From: Erysipelotrichaceae bacterium
GTDB taxonomy: Bacteria; Bacillota_I; Bacilli_A; Erysipelotrichales; Erysipelotrichaceae
Assembly (NCBI GenBank): GCA_016280635.1
Contig: JAEEHC010000045.1
Coordinates: 1 to 40,569, forward strand
DNA: 40,569 nucleotides
Reading direction: 5' to 3'
Part shown: piece after piece, positions 30,798 to 39,357 of the stretch
How positions within the stretch are numbered: the first letter of the stretch is position 1
Layout: each line of letters begins with the position of its first letter
Made by a program: the position numbers and the translations under genes
The notes under the pieces: generated by a model
The model's database searches: none
What the model was told of the DNA's origin: nothing
The model's input: only the letters and a program-made list of their open reading frames with translations

Positions 30798-33700
30798 ATG
30801 ACAGTCTTACTGCACAACCGCAGCTGTTACAGCATCCTCAGTTCAACGATAACTGTCGATAAGCTGATCAGTTTTGCCAAGGATAACGGCTACCGATCCA
30901 TTGCCCTGACTGACATGGGCAATCTTTTCGGTGCCTGTCAGTTCATCAAAAAGTGCAGTGAACAGTCCATCCAGCCGATACTGGGTCTGGAAACAACGGT
31001 AGAAATTGATGACAGGAGCTTCAGCTTCCTCATCTATCCGAAAAACGCCTCCGGCTATCTTAAACTGCTTTCTCTCAGCGAAAAGCTGGCTTATGACGGT
31101 GCCATCACCATGAATCAGCTGAAGGAACTTTCCGGCGAATGCCTGATCGTTTTGGGCTATCTGAACGGCTACCTGCATCATCTGATCATGCAGAATCAAA
31201 TGGAAAAGCTGCAAACGGTCATGGAAAGGCTGCCGGAAGGCTGGTATGTAGCCTTACCGCCGGCTAACGGAAACATGGACTACAGCCGCTATCGGGAGAT
31301 CATCATCCCGCTGGCCGGCCGCCTTAAGAGAAGACTATTACCCCTTAAGCTGGCTGTATACACCAACAAGGAAGAATTTGAAGCCTATCAGACTGCTTTG
31401 GCCATCGGTAATCAGACGACTGTCAGCGATGACCAGCTGGTCTTTAATGACGATGGAGCATTGATGAGTGCTCAGGAAGCTGAGCGCTGCTTCAGCTTTG
31501 AGGAACTTTTGGAAACCGATAAGTTTGCCGCTCTGATCGATCTTAACCTGGAGCGGATCCACGCCCAACTGCCTCATGATCTTTCTGAAAACGGCCTGAG
31601 CGACCGGGAATATCTCCGCCAGCTCTGCCAGAGCGGACTTAATAAGCGCCTTAACGGCCGCAGCGACCCTAGTTACCAGAAACGGCTGGATTATGAGCTT
31701 TCGATCATCAGCCAGATGCACTTTGAAAACTACTTTCTCATCGTGTATGACCTGGTATTACAAGCGCGCAGGCAGGACATCAACATCGGACCCGGCCGCG
31801 GCAGCGCCGTCGGCTCTCTGGTTGCTTACTGTCTGGGAATTACCCATATCGATCCAATCCGCTATGGGCTGTATTTTGAACGCTTTCTTAATCCGGAAAG
31901 AGCCAAGATGCCCGATATCGACATTGACATTCCCGATGCCAACCGCAGCGACATCATCGCCTACTGCCGCAAAAGGTATGGCAGCGATAATGTTGCCCAC
32001 ATCATTACTTATCAGACTTTAGCCGCCCGAGCCGTGCTGCGGGATGTTTCCCATGCCCTTAACGGCTCGGAAAACGCATTGGATACCATGCTGAAGAGCC
32101 TGGACAAGAACAGCAAGACGACGCTTTTGCAGAATTACCGCAATAACGCCGCCTTTAACCGGATAATCCGTTCTTCGGATGAAAACATCAGAATCTTCCG
32201 CATCGCCCTGATGCTGGAGGGACTGCCCCGCAATCTTTCGACTCACGCTTCCGGAATCGTCATTTCCGACCGGCCGATCAGTGAAACCGTTCCGGTAATA
32301 AGGATCTCGGATAATCTTACCACTCAGTATTCCATGGAATATCTGGAAGGCTACGGACTGATCAAGTTCGACTTTCTTGGCCTGCGCAACCTTTCCACCA
32401 TTACCGAAATAAGCAAGAGCATTGACCCCGAAAGCAGGAACCTGGACATCCTCAAGCTGCCGCTTGATGACAGAAAGACCTATGACCTGCTTTGCGCTGT
32501 CGATACCAACGGCATCTTCCAGCTGGAAGCCGATGCCATGAAGAGCGTTACCAGAAGACTACAGCCCCGCAGCATTGAAGACATTGCCATTGTAAATGCC
32601 CTGGGGCGTCCCGGTTCCTCATCCTACATCGACCAGTATGTAGCCAACCGTGCCCATCCGGAAAAGATCAGATATCTGCATGAGGATTTCCGGCAGATTC
32701 TGCAGTCAACCTGCGGCATCGTCATCTATCAGGAACAGATCATGCAGATCGCTCAGAAGATCGCCGGTTTCTCCCTTGGCAAGGCCAACATTCTCAGAGA
32801 AGCAATCTCCAAGAAGAAATCAGAAGCCATTGAAGCCCTGCGCAGCGACTTCTATCAGGGCGCCCTAAGCCGGGGCTACAGCCGTCAGGTAGTTGATGAA
32901 AGCTACCAGATGGTCATGAAATTTGCCGGTTACGGCTTCAATAAGTCGCATGCCATGGCTTACAGCCTGATCTCCTATCAGCTGGCTTATTACAAGGCCA
33001 ACTATCCCCTGCATTTCTATTGCGCCATCCTCAACAGCGTGCAGGGCAACAGTTCCAAGATCAACATGTATGTCCGGGAGTGCCGCCGCAAGGGCATTGA
33101 AGTGCTGCCTCCCGACATCAACCATTCAACCGGAAGCTTCATCATTCATCAGGGAAGGATTCTCTTTCCCTTAAGCGCCATCAAGGACATTTCCCAGAGC
33201 CTTACCGACCGGATTATCGAGGAAAGAACGCTCAATGGACCATATGACAGCTTTCTGGGCTTCTATCAGCGTTTCTGCGCTTTGGAAAAGGATCCCAAGT
33301 ACACGGAATCTTTGATCAGAGGCTGCGCTTTGGACTGCCTTAATGAAAGTCACACGACCATGCTGTCTGGATTACCGGTATTACAGAAATACGTTCAACT
33401 GGCCACGACGGCTGCTGATTCCCAGATCTCCCTGGATTTCGGGCTGATCGAAGACAAGCCTGAACTGGACCGCTATGTCGATAACCGCGATCAACTTCTA
33501 AGTGACCAGTTCAATTACCTGGGCGTTTATCTCAATTCACTGCCGACGGAAGATTACCGCCAAAAGTATCCGCAATCCCGCTTTGCCTCCGACATCGTCA
33601 GCTTACGGGGTGAAGTCGAAGCCATCCTGATCGTCAATTCCGTCAAGCAGCACCGTACCAAAACCAATGAGCAGATGGCCTTTGTCAGTTGCATGGACGA

Positions 33701-33848
33701 ATCCGGATTTCTGGATCTGGCCCTGATGCCTAGGGAATACCAGCGCTATTCGGCCGTTCTGAAAAAGGGTATAATCATACATGTAAAGGGCAGAAAGGAT
33801 GAAAGGGATTCAGTCAAGGTTAATGAACTGGATCTGCTGAGGGCTTAA
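30798..33848 (+). CDS. dnaE: DNA polymerase III subunit alpha (DnaE type)
   Basis: A 1016-residue C-family polymerase. The N-terminal PHP domain (1-240) is degenerate: the usual H-L-H of VHLHVHS is reduced to LLHNRSCYS, so no metal-dependent proofreading is expected. The palm holds GPGRGSAVGS (about 331-340), the catalytic pair PDIDID (about 371-376) and KFDFLGLRNLS. The fingers show FNKSHAMAYSLISYQLAYYK, and the C-terminal OB fold is LRGEVEAILIVNSVKQHRTK. This is the DnaE class of Firmicutes, which extends primers and hands over to PolC. Bacillus DnaE is about 1115 residues; this one lacks roughly 100, mostly at the C-terminal end. It lies one base after nrnA. Confidence 0.94.
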   Translation: MTVLLHNRSCYSILSSTITVDKLISFAKDNGYRSIALTDMGNLFGACQFIKKCSEQSIQPILGLETTVEIDDRSFSFLIYPKNASGYLKLLSLSEKLAYDGAITMNQLKELSGECLIVLGYLNGYLHHLIMQNQMEKLQTVMERLPEGWYVALPPANGNMDYSRYREIIIPLAGRLKRRLLPLKLAVYTNKEEFEAYQTALAIGNQTTVSDDQLVFNDDGALMSAQEAERCFSFEELLETDKFAALIDLNLERIHAQLPHDLSENGLSDREYLRQLCQSGLNKRLNGRSDPSYQKRLDYELSIISQMHFENYFLIVYDLVLQARRQDINIGPGRGSAVGSLVAYCLGITHIDPIRYGLYFERFLNPERAKMPDIDIDIPDANRSDIIAYCRKRYGSDNVAHIITYQTLAARAVLRDVSHALNGSENALDTMLKSLDKNSKTTLLQNYRNNAAFNRIIRSSDENIRIFRIALMLEGLPRNLSTHASGIVISDRPISETVPVIRISDNLTTQYSMEYLEGYGLIKFDFLGLRNLSTITEISKSIDPESRNLDILKLPLDDRKTYDLLCAVDTNGIFQLEADAMKSVTRRLQPRSIEDIAIVNALGRPGSSSYIDQYVANRAHPEKIRYLHEDFRQILQSTCGIVIYQEQIMQIAQKIAGFSLGKANILREAISKKKSEAIEALRSDFYQGALSRGYSRQVVDESYQMVMKFAGYGFNKSHAMAYSLISYQLAYYKANYPLHFYCAILNSVQGNSSKINMYVRECRRKGIEVLPPDINHSTGSFIIHQGRILFPLSAIKDISQSLTDRIIEERTLNGPYDSFLGFYQRFCALEKDPKYTESLIRGCALDCLNESHTTMLSGLPVLQKYVQLATTAADSQISLDFGLIEDKPELDRYVDNRDQLLSDQFNYLGVYLNSLPTEDYRQKYPQSRFASDIVSLRGEVEAILIVNSVKQHRTKTNEQMAFVSCMDESGFLDLALMPREYQRYSAVLKKGIIIHVKGRKDERDSVKVNELDLLRA

Positions 33849-33849
33849 C

Positions 33850-34524
33850 ATGCACAAGATACTGATAGTTGACGATGAGATCAGGATCCGGGAAGTCATC
33901 CGGGAATACGGGATCCTTTATGAGTATGAAGTCTATGAGGCTGAGGAAGGCGGTAAGGCCATCGAAATGGTCGAACAGCATGATTTTGACTGCATCATTC
34001 TGGATATCATGATGCCCAATCTGGACGGTTATACCACCTGCAAGCGCATCAAGGAGATCAAGAACGTACCGATAATCATGCTGTCAGCCCGCAATCAGGA
34101 AGATGACAAGCTCTATGGCTTTGAACTGGGAATTGATGACTATGTTTCCAAGCCCTTCTCTCCAAAGGAACTGATGGCCCGGGTAAAGGTTGTCATTGAA
34201 CGCAACAGCCCCAAGAAACCTGACATCATCACCATTGACGGCATCCGCATTGATGATCAGGCTCATGAAGTCTACATTGACGGCCAGAAGGCCCATCTAA
34301 CCAATAAGGAATATGAATTGCTGCTGTATCTGATCAGCAATGTCAACAAGGCCGTCTCCCGCGATACGCTGTTGGAGAAGATCTGGGGATTTGATTCCGA
34401 CAGCGGCGACCGTACCGTCGATACTCACATCAAGATGCTCAGAAAACACATCGGTGACTATGGCAGATACATCGTTACCGTCAGAGGAGTAGGATACAAA
34501 TTTGAAAAAGAACAGTCTGTTTAA
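33850..34524 (+). CDS. OmpR/PhoB-family response regulator
   Basis: A 224-residue response regulator. The receiver domain has the acidic pair DDE (8-10), phospho-acceptor Asp52 (IILDIMMPNLDG), Ser79 (IIMLSARNQ) and Lys101 (DYVSKPFSPKEL). The C-terminal winged helix (about 128-222) has LTNKEYELLLYLISN and the recognition helix RTVDTHIKMLRKHIGD, ending with the wing VRGVGYKFE. Its partner kinase overlaps its 3' end by 23 bases. It begins one base after dnaE, so the pair is probably cotranscribed with nrnA and dnaE. The regulon is unknown. Confidence 0.93.
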   Translation: MHKILIVDDEIRIREVIREYGILYEYEVYEAEEGGKAIEMVEQHDFDCIILDIMMPNLDGYTTCKRIKEIKNVPIIMLSARNQEDDKLYGFELGIDDYVSKPFSPKELMARVKVVIERNSPKKPDIITIDGIRIDDQAHEVYIDGQKAHLTNKEYELLLYLISNVNKAVSRDTLLEKIWGFDSDSGDRTVDTHIKMLRKHIGDYGRYIVTVRGVGYKFEKEQSV

Positions 34525-35941
34525 TTCCCTGCGTTTCAAGTCCTGGTCGTATTTCGTGCTCTTTGCCCTGAGCATTCTTTTGCTGCTGCAGTTCTTCCAG
34601 CTTATTTTTATTGAACCTTTTTATAAGAGAACGCTGCGCAACGAGATCCGCAAGCTCAACTCAGCCATCACGGATATCTATTTCACCGAAGATGAGGAAG
34701 TGGACATCAACGGCCAGATCAACAGCCTTATCGCCGAGAAGAATGCCTGCATTCTGATCTATAACCGCGATAACGGCAAATCGGTAGGCTATGATGCCTT
34801 AGGAGAAGGAGACTGCGCCATCTACCATGAGTCGGTTGTAAACCATGACATCATTGACCAGCTTGATGAAAGTGAGCAGGACAGCCTGTTTCTGGAAGGA
34901 CAGCTCGTTGAGCTTTCCAACCGCGATGTGATGGTCTACGGGACTAAATACACAAATGAAGAGCAGAACTACCTGATCTTTGCCAACTTTCCCCTTCAGG
35001 CGACCAATTATCTGACGGAAACGATGCAGTCGCAGTTTCTGATCCTTTCCCTGATGGTGCTTGGCTTAAGCTTGCTGATCTCCCTGCTGTTTTCCCGGAT
35101 CATTTCCGAACCGATCGTATCGATAACCAATGAAGCCAGAAAATTAACCTATGGAGACTTTGATCTTCATTTTGAGAGCTCGGACATCAATGAAGTCGAC
35201 CAGCTGGCCCAGACCATTGATCTGGCAGCCAGCGAGATCGAAAAGGTTGAGGATCTGCGTAAGGAACTGATGTCAAACGTAACACATGACATCAAAACGC
35301 CGCTTACCATGATCAAGGCCTATGCTGAGATGATAAAGGACATCTCCGGTGATAATAAGGAAAAGCGTAACGAACATCTCGATGTCATAATCAATGAAAC
35401 CGACTCACTCAGCAAGCTGGTCAATGACATGCTTGATCTTTCCCGACTGCAGGCTGATGCCGTCAGCATGAAGATTGAACCCTTTGACCTGTCGACGGAG
35501 ATCAGCAAGTCAGCTCAGAGATTCCAGTCGCTGGCTGACAAGGAAGGGGTCACCATTGAACTGGATTGCGATCCGGAACTGATCGCCATGGGAGATCATT
35601 CCCGCATAAATGAAGTACTGTACAATTTCATTTCCAATGCCCTGAAGCATTATGGCGATGACCATAAGATCATCATTTCCGGTAAGTTTGTCGACAAGTC
35701 GACGATAAGAGTGGAAATAACCGACCACGGTACCGGAATTGAAGAAGAAAACCTGCCCTATATCTGGGACCGCTATTTCAAGATCGACCGCCAGTACCGC
35801 CGCTCCCAGGCCGGAACCGGATTAGGTCTGGCCATCAATAAGGCCATTCTGGAGGACCACAAGAGCAATTACGGCGTAATATCCGCCCCGGGCAAGGGAT
35901 CGACCTTCTACTTTGAACTGAAAGCCTATGAAGTAAACTGA
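34502..35941 (+). CDS. Sensor histidine kinase
   Basis: A 479-residue membrane kinase. TM1 (about 17-38) and TM2 (about 178-200) enclose an outside sensor domain of about 140 residues rich in acidic residues. A HAMP domain follows (about 201-253). The H box is NVTHDIKTPLTM with His262. The ATPase has NFISNALKHYG (N box), ITDHGTGIEEENL (G1), IWDRYFKID (F box) and GTGLGLAINKAILEDHKSNY (G2). It should phosphorylate the adjacent regulator; the signal is not evident. The TTG start at 34502 lies within the regulator gene and gives MKKNSLFNSLRFKSW, a normal cytoplasmic N-terminus before TM1. A terminator follows the stop directly. Confidence 0.92.
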   Translation: MKKNSLFNSLRFKSWSYFVLFALSILLLLQFFQLIFIEPFYKRTLRNEIRKLNSAITDIYFTEDEEVDINGQINSLIAEKNACILIYNRDNGKSVGYDALGEGDCAIYHESVVNHDIIDQLDESEQDSLFLEGQLVELSNRDVMVYGTKYTNEEQNYLIFANFPLQATNYLTETMQSQFLILSLMVLGLSLLISLLFSRIISEPIVSITNEARKLTYGDFDLHFESSDINEVDQLAQTIDLAASEIEKVEDLRKELMSNVTHDIKTPLTMIKAYAEMIKDISGDNKEKRNEHLDVIINETDSLSKLVNDMLDLSRLQADAVSMKIEPFDLSTEISKSAQRFQSLADKEGVTIELDCDPELIAMGDHSRINEVLYNFISNALKHYGDDHKIIISGKFVDKSTIRVEITDHGTGIEEENLPYIWDRYFKIDRQYRRSQAGTGLGLAINKAILEDHKSNYGVISAPGKGSTFYFELKAYEVN

Positions 35942-35969
35942 ATGCTGATAGACGGCATTCTCTTTTTTT
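35940..35969 (+). terminator. Rho-independent terminator after the two-component system
   Basis: GAATGC (35940-35945) and GCATTC (35955-35960) form a six-pair stem followed by TCTTTTTTT. It overlaps the stop codon of the kinase gene. Confidence 0.8.
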
Positions 35970-35997
35970 GGGGCAATGATGAATGAAGGTAGCACGC

Positions 35998-36026
35998 TTG
36001 CAGATGAAAAGGCGATGTATTATAAT
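35998..36026 (+). promoter_or_regulatory. SigA-type promoter of the DUF937-like gene
   Basis: TTGCAG (35998-36003), a 17-base spacer and TATAAT (36021-36026) lie 26 bases before the ATG, with AGGAG in between. This is among the best promoters in the window. Confidence 0.75.
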
Positions 36027-36052
36027 TTTTCTAAAAGCAGGAGTGAAATAAT

Positions 36053-36919
36053 ATGAGTGATTTAATTAATCTGTTAGCTACTGACGAGAAAGAAGAAGAC
36101 ATCGTCAGTCAGGTTGCCAAGGAAGCAGGTGCATCCGAAGAGGAAACCAGAAGCGTATTGACCAGCGCCTTACCGGCATTGCTTGGTTTAGGCGGCAGTT
36201 CATCCAATTCCGGAAGCGGCTTATTCAACCTTTTAGGTGGCAGTCAGCCCCAGCAGAGCAGTAATGCCAATCCATTAGCTGCCTTACTTGGCGGCGGCCA
36301 AACCCAGCAAAACACCAGTGCCAGTCTTTTAGGTTCATTATTGGGCGGTGGCCAGAGCCAGCAGAGCAGCGCTAATCCGTTAGCGGCCTTACTGGGCGGC
36401 GGTCAGCAGTCTCAGCAGAACAATGACAGCCTTCTGACGACCCTGTTGGGCGGCGAAAAGAAGAAGCAGTCAACTCTGGCATCTCTGGCGTCCAGCCTGG
36501 GCATCAATTCCAAGACCATCGGTCTGATCCTGGCAGCTGCAGCCCCGATGCTGTTAAAGAACATCGGCTCCCTGATCTCCACCGATACTTCCAGCAAGAA
36601 GAAGAAAAAGGAGACCACTACTTCAACAGCCAAGAAGAAAAAGAAACAGGAAACTGATGAAAGCGATCTCTTAGGTCAGCTGACCAGCCTGCTTGCTTCC
36701 CAGAAAGAGGAAGAAGAAGAGGAAGAAGAGGAAGAGGAGCCGGCCGGCAACGACCTGCTCGGCTTACTCGGTTCAACCCTGTTAGGAGGAAACCAGTCAA
36801 CGGCCAAGAAGAAGAAACAGACTACTACTTCCAGCAAGAAGAAAAAGACTGAAGACAGCGAGATCTCTCAGGAAGACGTTCTCAATGCCCTCACTCAGCT
36901 TCTCAATAACAAGAAGTAG
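36053..36919 (+). CDS. Low-complexity repeat protein, DUF937-like
   Basis: A 288-residue protein of unusual composition. Residues 1-50 (INLLATDEKEEDIVSQVAKE, then VLTSALPALLGLG) resemble the N-terminus of DUF937/YidB-like proteins. About 50-135 carry near-repeats of NPLAALLGGGQ or SLLGSLLGGGQ, separated by Gln/Ser/Asn spacers. About 145-185 return to a DUF937-like segment (LASSLGINSKTIGLILAAAA). Then come Lys-rich linkers (SKKKKKE, AKKKKKQE), a run of about ten Glu, and a last NDLLGLLGSTLLGGN repeat. No signal peptide is visible. DUF937 proteins have no firm function. The strong promoter and ribosome site suggest good expression. The Lys and Glu blocks could mediate self-association, which is a guess. 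Confidence 0.75.
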   Translation: MSDLINLLATDEKEEDIVSQVAKEAGASEEETRSVLTSALPALLGLGGSSSNSGSGLFNLLGGSQPQQSSNANPLAALLGGGQTQQNTSASLLGSLLGGGQSQQSSANPLAALLGGGQQSQQNNDSLLTTLLGGEKKKQSTLASLASSLGINSKTIGLILAAAAPMLLKNIGSLISTDTSSKKKKKETTTSTAKKKKKQETDESDLLGQLTSLLASQKEEEEEEEEEEEPAGNDLLGLLGSTLLGGNQSTAKKKKQTTTSSKKKKTEDSEISQEDVLNALTQLLNNKK

Positions 36920-36948
36920 TCAGAAATATTCAATAAGGAGGATATTAC

Positions 36949-37641
36949 ATGGTTGAAAAGAAAAAAGTAGACGTCAACGAAACGCCCGTAAAGGCCAAGA
37001 CCGTTGCCAAGACCAAGGAAGAACGGCATAAATCTGCCATGCCGCAGAGAATCATTGCCATCGTCTTCTGGCTGCTGGCCTTTGCCTGCGAGATCGCTGC
37101 CATTCTGGTATTGAACAAGACTTTATATGTCGGTGACGCCCAGAAACAGATGATCTGGCTGATCGGCTTGCTGGTAGCTGACCTGATCTTAGTCATCATC
37201 GGTTCCCAGTTCTGGAAGAAGGGCAATGACATTGACCCGGCATCCGAGAAGAACAAGGCAAAGTATTTCCTGCAGAATCAGATGGGTCTCATCGTATCCG
37301 TCATCTGCTTCTTCCCGATCATCCTGTTATTACTTAACAACAAGGATCTCGACAAGAAGACCAAGAGGATCGTTACCGCCGTTGCAGCCGTAGCGTTGCT
37401 GATTGCCGGTCTGTTCTCCGCTGACTGGAACCCGATGAGCGAAGAAGAGTATAAGAAGACCGTCGCTGATTATTCAACAACGGAAATCTACTGGACCAGA
37501 TTCGGTCATTCTTATCATACTTCCAAGGATTGCCCGTCATTAAGCAGAACCACCGAAAACAACCTCTTCCATGGTTCCATCACGGAAGCTCTGGAAGCCG
37601 GACGCAATGACCCCTGTGATTTCTGCGTCGACCAGTCATAA
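36949..37641 (+). CDS. Four-helix membrane protein with C-terminal Cys/His metal-binding knuckle
   Basis: A 230-residue protein, not assigned to a named gene. A Lys-rich cytoplasmic N-terminus (1-32) is followed by four hydrophobic helices (about 33-56, 67-88, 111-130, 140-157). The C-terminal tail has FGHSYHTSKDCPSLSRT and DPCDFC, giving His190, Cys195, Cys223 and Cys226, a pattern like the Ada-type zinc-binding H-x4-C...C-x2-C knuckle seen at the ends of several Firmicutes proteins. It lies 29 bases after the DUF937-like gene behind AAGGAGG and shares its terminator-bounded unit; the two may work together. Function is unknown. Confidence 0.75.
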   Translation: MVEKKKVDVNETPVKAKTVAKTKEERHKSAMPQRIIAIVFWLLAFACEIAAILVLNKTLYVGDAQKQMIWLIGLLVADLILVIIGSQFWKKGNDIDPASEKNKAKYFLQNQMGLIVSVICFFPIILLLLNNKDLDKKTKRIVTAVAAVALLIAGLFSADWNPMSEEEYKKTVADYSTTEIYWTRFGHSYHTSKDCPSLSRTTENNLFHGSITEALEAGRNDPCDFCVDQS

Positions 37642-37665
37642 CGATCACAACAATCATTAAACAGG

Positions 37666-37685
37666 AAGCCGGTTAGCCGGCTTTT
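37666..37685 (+). terminator. Rho-independent terminator
   Basis: AAGCCGG and CCGGCTT enclose TTAG (37666-37683), followed by TTCTGCTTTT. It ends the DUF937-like/membrane protein unit. The remaining gap to 37813 holds the cre box and promoter described separately. Confidence 0.83.
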
Positions 37686-37726
37686 CTGCTTTTGTGAAAT
37701 AATTGTGAACTTTTCTCGGGAAAAAA

Positions 37727-37740
37727 TGAAAGCGATTTCT
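37727..37740 (+). promoter_or_regulatory. Putative cre box (CcpA operator)
   Basis: TGAAAGCGATTTCT matches the cre consensus TGWNANCGNTNWCA at all positions but the last. It abuts and shares one base with the -35 of the sugar-binding protein promoter, a position expected to repress when CcpA is bound. A CcpA gene is not in the window. Confidence 0.7.
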
Positions 37741-37768
37741 TGAAATCATTTTTTCAGAGAGTTAGAAT
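37740..37768 (+). promoter_or_regulatory. SigA-type promoter of the maltodextrin-type ABC operon
   Basis: TTGAAA (37740-37745), a 17-base spacer and TAGAAT (37763-37768) precede a leader of about 38 bases with AAGGAGG before the ATG. The -35 lies within a short palindrome, GATTTCTTGAAATC. Confidence 0.75.
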
Positions 37769-37812
37769 TAATTCAGAAATGGTTAAAAACCAAAATACAT
37801 AAGGAGGAAATT

Positions 37813-39333
37813 ATGAAGAAATTTCTAGTTGTCCTGATGAGTGTCATGATGGTTCTTTCCATGGCCGCCTGCGGTCCGAAAGAACCCGAAAAGGAATCAT
37901 ACTCATTCAAGGTCTGGTGCGCAGACAATATCGTTGATCTGACCAAGAGCCAGCTCGACAAGTTCGCTGCTGATCATCCGGAATACGCTCTGACTTTCAC
38001 GGTCGAAGCTGTCGGTGAAGGCGACGCTGCCACCTCAATGATCACTGACGTTGAAGCCGGTGGCGATGTCTACTGCTTCGCTCAGGACCAGCTGGCAAGA
38101 CTGGTTCAGTCCAATGCTCTGGCAAAACCCGGCCAGCAGGCCGCTGCCACCATCAAGGCTGACAATGATGCCGGTTCCGTAGCTGCCGCTACTTTCAGCG
38201 GTGAGCTCTATGCTTATCCGTTAACCAGCGATAACGGCTACTTCATGTACTATGACAAGACCGTCGTAAAGGAAGAGCACATCGATGACCTGACTGCCAT
38301 TCTGGCTGACTGTGTCGCCGCCAACAAGCTGTTCTCATTCGAAGGCACTACTTCTGCCTGGTATGAAGCTGGCCTGTTCTTCGCTACCGGTTGCGTATCC
38401 GACTGGGTCATGAACGGTACCGATATCGTTGACTACCGTGATACCTTCAATTCCGATGCCGGCCTGATCGCCGCCAAAGCATTAAAGGAAATCGTCACCA
38501 ATAAGAACTTTAACTCTTCATCATCAGCTGCTGAATTCATGAGTGGTTCCGCCGTCGTCGTTTCCGGTGTCTGGGATTACGGCACAGCTGTTGAAGCCTT
38601 AGGAGACAACCTTGGTGTTACTGACCTTCCGTCATTCACTGTTGATGGCAAGTCCTACCACATGGGTTCCTTCGGCGGTAACAAGCTTGTCGGTGTCAAG
38701 CCGCAGACTGATGCCAAGAAGGCTGCCATCGCTTCTCAGATCGCCTTATATCTGACCGGTGCAGAATGCCAGACTCAGAGATTTGAAGCTGTTGCCTGGG
38801 GTCCGTCAAACAAGACTGCTGCTGCCTCTGACGCTGTCAAGGCTAACCCGGCCTTAGTCGCCCTGGCAAAGCAGAATGACTATGCCGTTCCGCAGGGCCA
38901 GTATCCTGGTGCCTGGTGGGATATCGGCAAGGCTATCGGTGCCGGAATCAAGGAATTAGGCCCGAACGCTACCGACGAACAGCTGAAGGCTGTCTTACAG
39001 CTCTATGACGATTCACTGGCTGCCCTTCTGACCGTTGACCCGGCAGAAGCCAGAAAGTGGACTGTCATTGGCGGTATCTTAGGCGATTCCTGGACACAGG
39101 ATGTTGTCATGACTGAAGATCCGGCTGGAACCTGGAAGACCGACGTTCTCGAACTGCATGCCGGTGAGGAATTCAAGGTAAGACGCGGCGCAAGCTGGGA
39201 CTTCAACTTAGGCGCTACCGGTCCGGGTGGAGACAACTTCAAGGTCGAAGAAGATGGCAAGTACATCATCGTCTTAACCATGGACAACGATGATGCCTGG
39301 GAAACCGGCAAGGTTGAATTAATCAAGCAATAA
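37813..39333 (+). CDS. Maltodextrin-type sugar-binding lipoprotein with C-terminal carbohydrate-binding-like domain
   Basis: A 506-residue extracellular solute-binding protein. The signal peptide ends in the lipobox LSMAAC, with Cys20 as lipidation site. Residues about 30-405 are a MalE-like fold (SFKVWCADNIVDL, YAYPLTSDNGYFMYYDKT, GVWDYGTAVEALGDN, KAAIASQIALYLTGAE). Residues about 412-506 are extra: WTVIGGILGDSW, GTWKTDVLELHAGEEFKVR and GGDNFKVEEDGKYIIVLTMD, resembling the X25/SusE-SusF-type starch-binding module found in pullulanases. MalE proteins usually stop near 400 residues. The following gene is a MalF-type permease, and a cre box overlaps the promoter, so uptake of alpha-glucan oligosaccharides is likely. 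The exact sugar is not proven. Confidence 0.88.
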   Translation: MKKFLVVLMSVMMVLSMAACGPKEPEKESYSFKVWCADNIVDLTKSQLDKFAADHPEYALTFTVEAVGEGDAATSMITDVEAGGDVYCFAQDQLARLVQSNALAKPGQQAAATIKADNDAGSVAAATFSGELYAYPLTSDNGYFMYYDKTVVKEEHIDDLTAILADCVAANKLFSFEGTTSAWYEAGLFFATGCVSDWVMNGTDIVDYRDTFNSDAGLIAAKALKEIVTNKNFNSSSSAAEFMSGSAVVVSGVWDYGTAVEALGDNLGVTDLPSFTVDGKSYHMGSFGGNKLVGVKPQTDAKKAAIASQIALYLTGAECQTQRFEAVAWGPSNKTAAASDAVKANPALVALAKQNDYAVPQGQYPGAWWDIGKAIGAGIKELGPNATDEQLKAVLQLYDDSLAALLTVDPAEARKWTVIGGILGDSWTQDVVMTEDPAGTWKTDVLELHAGEEFKVRRGASWDFNLGATGPGGDNFKVEEDGKYIIVLTMDNDDAWETGKVELIKQ

Positions 39334-39357
39334 TTCAATTACATCGTAACCGCACTT

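Noticed and set aside
36700-36740. Glu-codon run as a sequencing or assembly artefact
   Set aside because: GAG/GAA codons are mixed and the frame stays open on both sides, consistent with true coding sequence.
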